The notes beneath the pieces are model-generated. The model made no database searches. It saw nothing but the letters and a program-made list of their open reading frames with translations, and had not been told where the DNA came from. The position numbers and the translations under genes were made by a program. A DNA stretch of 64,000 bases, from positions 186,001 to 250,000 of the forward strand of contig WNNJ02002751.1 in NCBI GenBank assembly GCA_012934845.2, written 5' to 3'. This document shows, one piece after another, positions 57,301 to 64,000 of the stretch; the stretch's first letter is position 1, and each line of letters opens with the position of its first letter. The stretch is from Pomphorhynchus laevis. Taxonomy: Eukaryota > Acanthocephala > Palaeacanthocephala > Echinorhynchida > Pomphorhynchidae.

Positions 57301-57684
57301 TAAAAATTATCAAGATCTATTTTTCCAATCCAACCCAAGGCTCTATCCCTTCGACAGACAAAATTCTCATTCTTGAATATCTTCCAGAACGAATACTGGC
57401 CTGGACTAAGGGAAGCAATCGATAAAATATAACAATAAATATTTTTATTATGAAATTTTCTATTTATATAAGGTAAGAATCTTTTAAAAAATTTATTTTT
57501 TTTTGAATTGAGTAATAAATAATCTTTGATCAGATTACTGAGTCTACGTATATTAAATTATTTATAAATTAAACATAATGATAAAAAATAAAATAATAAA
57601 ATAATAATAATTTTTTTTAAAGATTATAACAATTTATTAATTATAATAAATACAAATAATATCGTAAGTTCTACAACATATACA
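57301..57684. other. Gap: AT-rich with Naiad-tail end
   Basis: A minus-strand Naiad-tail end (CTGAGTCTACGTAT) lies near 57,538-57,553, followed by an AATAATAATAATTTTTTTT stretch (57,595-57,620) that is the 3' tail of A6. No gene. Confidence 0.6.
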
Positions 57685-57689
57685 ATTAA

Positions 57690-57707
57690 GGTTCCCGCTA
57701 ATGGGCC
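57690..57707 (-). other. Family A 3' UTR hairpin (A6)
   Basis: GGTTCCCGCTAATGGGCC in plus-strand view, the same stem as A2 with one loop change (GCTAAT). Confidence 0.7.
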
Positions 57708-58292
57708 TTTCGATTCAAAATTTAAAATTTAAAATTTTTAATAACGGTCAATCGAAATCATTGCAAAACAATCCTTTCTGGATTGTTTCCGGTGCGATTT
57801 TCTGTCATTTGATATTGTGTTCCCATTCTTGTGGATCTCACGCACATCGATACACATTTTGCTAGTGTAAGTGATATATGTGTTCGCAGGGCTCTTATGC
57901 AATCACTGTAAGGCAGTGTTCTTCGCTCAGCAACTTTTGTGGACATCCAGCGCATTACCTTATCAGCTTCTGGTGCCATTACACCGGTAGCGGAGAAGAC
58001 CATAGGAAAGAAAGCGGATCGTTCGATTTCGTTAATTCGTTCAGTGTACTTTGCAATTTTCCGTTGTTCGTGGTAGACATTGCATTCTCGGGGTGTTCTT
58101 TTGGAATGTGAAGGTGCAAGTGGGTTGTATATACAAATGTCCAAAAAGGACCGCACCATTTTCCCGCCTAATAAACCCCGGCAAACAATATCTGATCTTG
58201 CCTGGATGTCAGTACATGTCGTTGATCTCTCAAATACGTGGTTGCGGGGTACAGGTTGTAAAATCGGTTATGTAGAAACATCACAACACACT

Positions 58293-60128
58293 TTAGTCCA
58301 CCATCCTAACCCAAAGTTTGATCCTTGATTTCGCAAAATTCTCAATGTATTCGGCTGTTCCACAAGGAGACCCAAGAACTACAATTCCTTCTGGCGTGAT
58401 GTTCAAGCCCGTTTCCCTGAATAATTGTTTGGCCTCGTCCAGGTTATTTAAATGTATTAATAAATTGCATTTCGGGACGTTTATATGAAATCCATATTTC
58501 GGACCAATCGTCAATAACCTCTTCCATACAAGCGATATATCCTCAAGTGAACCGATACACGAAGCGTCATCCGCGTACCAACGATGTGTCACATTGCTGG
58601 CACATCGCTGTAGATCCTGTATCAAGGGAATTGACGCTGCGGCAAAAGCGGTCATCGCAAGGGGATCTCCCTGAGTAAAGCCTTCCTTCGATATAACGAA
58701 TTCGTCTTCTACACATAAAATGGGTGGTCGTTGGTAATAATTTCCCAGAGCGTTATGTATGGACGGACATATGAATTCAATGTTGGTTAAAGATAACTGC
58801 CTATTGATCGCTTTGAAAGCATTTCTCGCATCTATTTGTAGAACACAATTTAGCGAGTTCGTCGAGAATGTTTGTCTAATTGAGTGTACCACCGTTTCTG
58901 CGCCACACCTTTGTCCAGCACAAAGCTGTTTGTTCCCTGCGACATTCTGAAGATCGTCAGACACCGTGAGCAATATCGATTTCGATATTATTCTTCTACT
59001 CACTTCCCCTATCCCAATTGGCCGAACCCCTGGATTCTTATTTAAGGGAATTAGTCTGCTTGCAGATAATGCCTGCATATTTATCTCACTGACGTGGTCA
59101 GTTGCAATACGTATCGCAATATCGGCCAAAGCATTAGAAAGACGGAGAGATTCGTGGTTATAATTATGCAACACGTCGCACCAATCAACCGCATTCATAC
59201 CGGAAGGCCCACAGCTACCACGTGTTCTTTTTGCGGCACTCCGAATGGCATCTTTGTCTATTGAAAAGAAGATAGTGTGATGATGATCTTTACAATCGGG
59301 TAATTTTGATTTGAGAATACATTCCGCTTCTACAGCCTCTGCATCCGGATGTAGGTGTTGGAATACTTGCCTTACGCTGTCATCCGCAATCACGTCGCAT
59401 AATCTATGTAAACCCGATTGATTAGTACCCGTTTCTAGTAATTTCATCGCTCGTCTTATTTTTCCATTTCGAATCAATCTCACAAACTCTCTATGCCATT
59501 TATTCTCTGATATATTCTCTCGAGTGTCGGGTATGCGATTTTTCATACGCTCTTGTAGTATTTTACTCTCCTCAAACAAACTCGAAATGTTATTGTTTCT
59601 CCATAGGTTCAGTCTGCGTTCTAGCACTTTCCGAATGACACTCACTTTCTTGCATTCAACTTTTTGTCTCATTAGCTGACAAAATATTGTCGCCATTCTC
59701 AATGATTGGTTCTCACGATCTGCGGAACAAGCAGCGTCTTCGTACAGATCCGCTAGAATCCCAACAAACTGAACACTGGCTGTGCATCGAGGAAGCCGAA
59801 AAAGGTTCGGACGCCATTTAATGCATTCCTCAAATATCGTGCCATAATACGATATATGATCTACATGACTGGTGGTTTCCATGCTTGCGACTATTTGAAC
59901 TGATATATCTGATTCGATGATCGAATTTGTAACACGTTGTTGTTCAATTTGTTGACAGTCTTGCTCCCGTTGAGGGTCTGCTTTATTTGTAAACTCAGGT
60001 GCAGTACAATTAGTACATCTGCGATTTTCTTTCGCACATCGGCAGCCTTTGCATTTTGCTGCTTGTCCATTGCACGTACAGCATTTCCTCATATTTGAAG
60101 GTTTTCCCTTTGGCATTAAGGAAGTCAA
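58293..60128 (-). pseudogene. Family A ORF 5' part in A6 (611 codons open)
   Basis: From Met at about 60,113 (MPKGKPSNMRKCCTCN; an upstream Met at 60,128 is in frame but other copies start at MPKG). Cys-rich domain CKGCRCAKENRRCTNC; RT with GSCGPSGMNAVDW (Asn for the usual Asp), VRPIGIGEVSRR, LQIDARNAFKAINR, FTQGDPLAM and HRWYADDASC (about 58,585), and LGSPCGTAEY. It ends at 58,293 where sequence jumps to the RLE region. The remaining end (58,159-57,758) has FLDICIYNPLAPS and YHEQRKIAKYTERI. No functional protein. Confidence 0.85.
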
Positions 60129-60379
60129 TCGTTGTACGTAGTTTGTAATTTTAAGTATTTAACAATCAGGACAATTGTACGTAGTTTGTAATTGTAAGTA
60201 GTTAATTTTTGTAATTAGTGTAATTCACTAATGGTTAAGCGGTTGTCGACAGATAGTTAGTCGACATTATGTATTTACTTTAGATTGTATGTTATTTTAT
60301 CTCAAACTTTTTTAAATACAAATAATAATAATGAGAGAATTTATTATACTTCTTTACCTTTCGGTACTGGGTAAACAAA

Positions 60380-61965
60380 ATAAATACACCAAAAGTTTAT
60401 CAATTTTATAAATTGTATTTCAAAATCTTCTCCTACTGTCAATATCGGATAGTGACATATTTTTCAAAATTGGGCAAGTGAAGATATGCAGGTTAGATGC
60501 GCATTCATTTTTGCAAAGAACACAAATGCACAAAGAGCACTGTGCATGTACTGGAATTCTAATAGCGCAGAATTTATCGTGATATCCATGGACAGATGCT
60601 CTCCAGATCAGCGGTCTTTTCCTTGCACAGGGTTCTCTCCATTTAGTCTGTAAGAATGCCGGAGTAAGATAAAATTCAGAATCCAATGACGTCGTCTTTC
60701 GAAAGAACATGTTCAGGTTAGTAGTAAATGATGCAGTGTGTTCAAGATTACATGTTGAACAGATGTATTTAGAGCAAGGTTCTAGCGATGATAGTATCGC
60801 TATAACCGATGAAGAACATTTTGGTGAGACTCCAACAATTCGCTTCACGAATCTCCATTGACACCTGTCCAACTGCTGAAAATTGAAGGGACTTAAATCC
60901 GACCAGATAACTGGCAAAGCATATGAAACTATGGGAAGCAACATACTTCGAAAATCCCGGAGGGCTCCTGAGAAAGATAAAGAACCTAAGTTTTTTGCAT
61001 AAGAGGTCGCTACAACTAACTTCGAGGATTTACGATGTAGGTGTTCAGTAAATGACCATTTCGACGAAAGTAATACTCCCAAATAATTGTAACTATTGCA
61101 GAATTCTAAATCTACATTGCCTATTCTCAGCATGTCACATCGACGCAAAGGTCCACCTAACCGAAATTTAAGGGCTTTCGATTTATTTACATTCACCGTC
61201 AACTGATTTGATAAACAATAGGATGACAGAGCATCTAACGCACTTTGAGCGGATAAAAGATCCTCAGCTAATATTACTAGATCGTTGGCATAGAGGGTAC
61301 AAGAGACTTCATTCGATGCATGACGAAGATGCATAGGCAAATCCATAACAAAAAAGGAAAATAATATAGGGCTGAGTGGATCTCCCTGTAAAACACCGCG
61401 ATTAGCAAAAAAGAAAACAGAGGTGTTGATACCATCACATACTTTAAGGCGATTAGGCTGAAGCACAGAATAAATAAGATACAAAAAGCGACCACTAACG
61501 GACACTGGTGGAAAGTTTATCAAGTAACAAAGAACGATTCACTGTGTCAAATGCTCGCTCAAAGTCAACAAAAGTAGCATACAACGGTCTACGATTAGCG
61601 AAACAATTGGTGACTTCGTCACGGACATGCTTTATTGCATCGGACGTTGACCTTTTCGGGCGGAATCCATACTGCTCCGTAGGTAAGAGATGCTCGCGAA
61701 ACTTAATAAGGCGCATATACATTATATGAGTCAATAACTTATAACTGTGATTCAATATCGCAATCCCCCTGTACGCATCCAGTGAATCATAGTCACCTTT
61801 GCCCTTATGCAGGATCTTAATTACACCGTCGCGCCACGAAATCGGAAACGGATGACCTGCAAGAAGTAGATTGAAAAGTTCTGTCCAGTAGTCTATCAAA
61901 ATATCGATAGTCGACTTTAACTGTTCTACGCATAATTGATCTAACCCGGCAGCTTTAAAAAGGAA
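60380..61965 (-). mobile_element. APE-type LINE C2, 5'-truncated within RT
   Basis: Same family as C1. Minus-strand pieces cover from just before the RT fingers to the C-terminus; ORF1 and the endonuclease are missing. The 5' border (about 61,960) meets the 3' tail of A7. The 3' part after 60,420 is AT-rich. Confidence 0.8.
60420..61899 (-). pseudogene. LINE C2 RT and C-terminal knuckle
   Basis: 61,899-61,495 encodes RT fingers (YRGIAILNHSYKLLTHIMYMRL, EQYGFRPKRSTSDAI, VDFERAFDTVNR). After one frameshift near 61,510, 61,523-60,420 runs open through NRGVLQGDPLSPILF, the active-site box LYANDLVILAED (about 61,290), VNVNKSKALKF, the thumb QLDRCQWRFVKRIVGVSPK, and a C-terminal zinc knuckle CSLCICVLCKNECASNLHIFTC. 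YAND in place of YADD removes one of the two adjacent catalytic Asp, so the RT would be inactive even if framed correctly. Confidence 0.85.
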
Positions 61966-63440
61966 AATAATAATAATTATAAATATAAAATAATAATAAT
62001 TTACAAATTTTTTTTAAAGAAGAAAAGCTTTTTACAAAGGGAATTTAACCCAAATATGTTTGAATTATTATAATTTACATTATAATAATTTACAAATAAT
62101 AATAATAATTTTTTTTAACAAAAAAACGAATTTATTTGACAAAGACACTGCAAAATCATAACAAAAGTAACAATGAAAAAAATTTATCTGAGACACCATG
62201 AGCTAGCCCGTACGAGAGCTATTCCAATGGAACGTCTGAATCGGCTAATCACGTCACTGTAACGGCACTCTCTTCTCACCGCTACGTCTTTTGCTAAGCG
62301 TTTTACCAACTGTTCTGCCTCATCCCCTAATCCACCTTGTATTGACAAAATAACTGGTATAAAAGCTGCTCTTTCGATCTTGGATATCCGTTCGGAGTAC
62401 TTAGCCTTTTTTATTCTCATTGTAACTGAACGCTAATCGTGGAGTCCTTGTAGCATAGGAACGAGCATGTGTATTGAATACAGAAATGTCCAGGTAGGAC
62501 CGCTCAGACGGGACGCCAAACAACCCCGAACACAAGACGTCAAGACGTGCATTGCGATCTAGTGTAGTGGAAGAAGAATCGAATTGAATAGTTGGATCAA
62601 TGGGAGAAAGCAGTGGCTCAGTTGTAGTTGATGAACACACCTCTGAAGTTAATTTGGCGAAAATGTCTCTGATCACATTGTGCCTTACTATTGATTTCCC
62701 TCCGCATTTGCAAGATAATGAATGAACAACACTAAGAACTTCCCCACATACACATTTGCCTGAAGTATTTAAAATTTGCCACCCATATCTGACAGAGAGA
62801 CCATCGGAAAATTCTTGATTGCTTAAGCGAAACTTAGGATCATCACTAGGGCGAGCAGATAGCCACGTTGACGCGCCCTTTCGAGCGGCATGCTTTAAAA
62901 TTACCTGTTCGCAGTCGTCCACTGTATTTAACAGTGACGAAAATTTTTCGGCAGCCCGGAGATTCTTTAGTTTTCTAATTTCAACTATTGACTGTTTCTG
63001 GATTGTATCAATGTAGCCTCCGAGACCTAACTCAAATAAGGGCTTACATAGCAAAGAAGAATATTCCCATTCACATTTGGTATTCTCATATGGATTTGAT
63101 ATCCCCAAACCTCCCATTGAGAAAGGCAGACTTGCTACATCGCGTCAACACTTCTGTAAATTAAAACCAGTTATTTTGGGGATTATTTTATTCTGTATGA
63201 AATCTTCGAGTGAAGAAAACCATTCACATTCACACTTACATGTTCTTTGTACATGAGTCCACTTATTTTGCACTGCTGCTGAAAATGCTAAGAACGCTAA
63301 CTGCCGTTAATCGCTAGAGACTTCACATAACCTATCGAGCAATTTTAACCAGCGAGTTACTTGTGTTATTACCCAATCTTTTTCGAACGAACCAAAACCT
63401 ATGGGAGCTCCTAAAAGGAGCCTATGGGAGCTCCTAATGT
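61966..63440 (-). mobile_element. LINE family A copy A7, 3' half
   Basis: Minus strand from LLGAPIGFGSFEKDW (about 63,425) through the thumb (broken near 63,145) to 63,117-62,401: MGGLGISNPYENT, ASTWLSARPSDDPKF, SVRYGWQ, knuckle CVCGEVLSVVHSLSCKCGG, RHNVIRD, RNARLDVLCSGLFGV, YLDISVFNTHARSYAT. A shared A-run frameshift follows, then 62,420-62,184 with SKIERAAFIPVILS. The 3' tail has AATAATAAT runs (61,966-62,110). At the 5' border CCTATGGGAGCTCCTAA occurs twice (63,401-63,440). Closest relative here: A8. Confidence 0.85.
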
Positions 63441-63474
63441 GGAGAATGCGTACAAGCTGTACGCTTACAAGACC

Positions 63475-64000
63475 ACAAACAAAAATGAAAAAGTCAAGCG
63501 GATAAATTGTTAAAATGGGATCGGAGTTGTCGTTTGAAGCACTGCAAGGAAGTTGATTGGCGTATATGAATGGGCAGATGATTCCACGATAGAGGAGCAG
63601 CCACCAGGAAGGAGCGGAGTTCAAAAGAGGTAGAGTAGGTTGGGACATGTAAAAGAAGGGAATTACATGAACGCAAGGAACAGTAAACAGGACGAGAATT
63701 ATCAAGAAAACGAAGGTTGAGAAATAAAGGGGTATGAAAACTTACAAGGCGGAAAGCAACGATAAGAGGACGAGTTTGGACACGACAATAAATTGTAGGC
63801 TAATCGAGAGAAACAAGATGGTAGGTTGTATGATCAAAACGACGAAGACGGAGGAGAATTCGGACAGCTGCGTTGACGATGCGTAGTAGGGGAAGCAAAG
63901 TGGATTTAGGTGAGTTGAAAAATAGACTAAGACAATAATCGAGTCTAGAAAAAGGAGAGATGATATGAGAGTCATAAGGGAAGGGAAATCGATCAATCTA
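63475..64000 (-). mobile_element. CR1/L2-type LINE, 3' end, continues off the window
   Basis: Minus strand, several frames: DYCLSLFFNSPKSTLLPLL (about 63,940-63,880) and FDHTTYHLV, then 63,676-63,494 with LHVPTYSTSFELRSF, SWNHLPIHIRQSTSLQCFKRQL, the standard C-terminus of CR1/L2/Jockey-like LINEs (SF...WN.LP..IR...S...FK..L). Its distal sequence (63,955-64,000) matches 41,286-41,330, so it is the same family as the element at 41-45 kb and supplies the part missing there, though as a different copy. Confidence 0.75.

Larger units (their letters stand above)
57620..60200 (-). mobile_element. LINE family A copy A6, internal deletion
   Basis: Minus-strand copy with an intact N-terminal/RT ORF, an internal loss of roughly 0.8 kb (thumb, zinc knuckle), then the RLE end and 3' UTR with hairpin (57,690-57,707). 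The 5' flank repeats GTACGTAGTTTGTAATT at about 60,135 and 60,178. 60,200-60,400 is AT-rich with nothing recognised. Confidence 0.85.

Overview
The window is AT-rich eukaryotic DNA, most likely from an invertebrate animal. It has spliced genes with very short introns (43 to 62 bp), tRNA-derived SINEs, Penelope-like elements (PLEs) and several LINE clades, and no bacterial gene organisation. I cannot name the species. Most of the 64 kb is a pile of retroelement copies, many broken by truncation, frameshift or later insertion. Only three stretches look like host gene.

Left part (1-14,100): a 16-bp satellite array with higher-order structure (about 166-2,195) runs into a decayed PLE. Next come a LINE scrap, two copies of a tRNA-derived SINE on either side of a 248-bp palindrome, a 35-bp minisatellite, and an APE-type LINE called here C1 (minus strand, about 6.5-10.5 kb). 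The first nearly whole copy (A1) of the dominant LINE family, family A, follows. Family A has one ORF: an N-terminal Cys-rich (CXC/TCR-like) domain, a reverse transcriptase, a Zn knuckle and a restriction-like endonuclease (RLE). I count 13 copies or fragments, A1 to A13. Six of those that keep a 3' end carry the same short hairpin there.

Middle (14,100-34,000): A2, A3, a fragment (B2) of a second RLE LINE family, and the 3' exons of a host G-patch gene (ZGPAT-like, 19,504-20,116). Then come a PLE whose RT matches the Naiad type, a second PLE with a GIY-YIG domain on the minus strand, a single exon of an unrecognised host gene (24,854-25,116, minus), A4, and B1. B1 is a whole-looking RLE LINE with an uninterrupted 1,153-residue ORF and a poly(A) tail, and is the best candidate for a recently active element.

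Right part (34,000-64,000): R2-like relics (D1, D2), A5, a nest of A9/A8/A10, a decayed CR1/L2-type LINE with ORF1 and ORF2, and a second Naiad copy with a structured 3' tail. The host cytidine deaminase gene follows (exons at 48,544-48,673, 48,717-48,828 and 52,822-52,972); its 4-kb second intron holds a PLE bounded by about 460-bp inverted repeats. The rest is more Naiad tails, A12, A6, the APE LINE C2 (whose RT active site reads YAND), A7, and the 3' end of another CR1/L2-type LINE running off the window.

Likely novel points: the 3' hairpin of family A, the same Cys-rich domain in two LINE classes that use different endonucleases, a compact structured RNA (possible pseudoknot, with one compensatory base change) in the Naiad 3' tail, and the swarm of short repeats sharing that tail.
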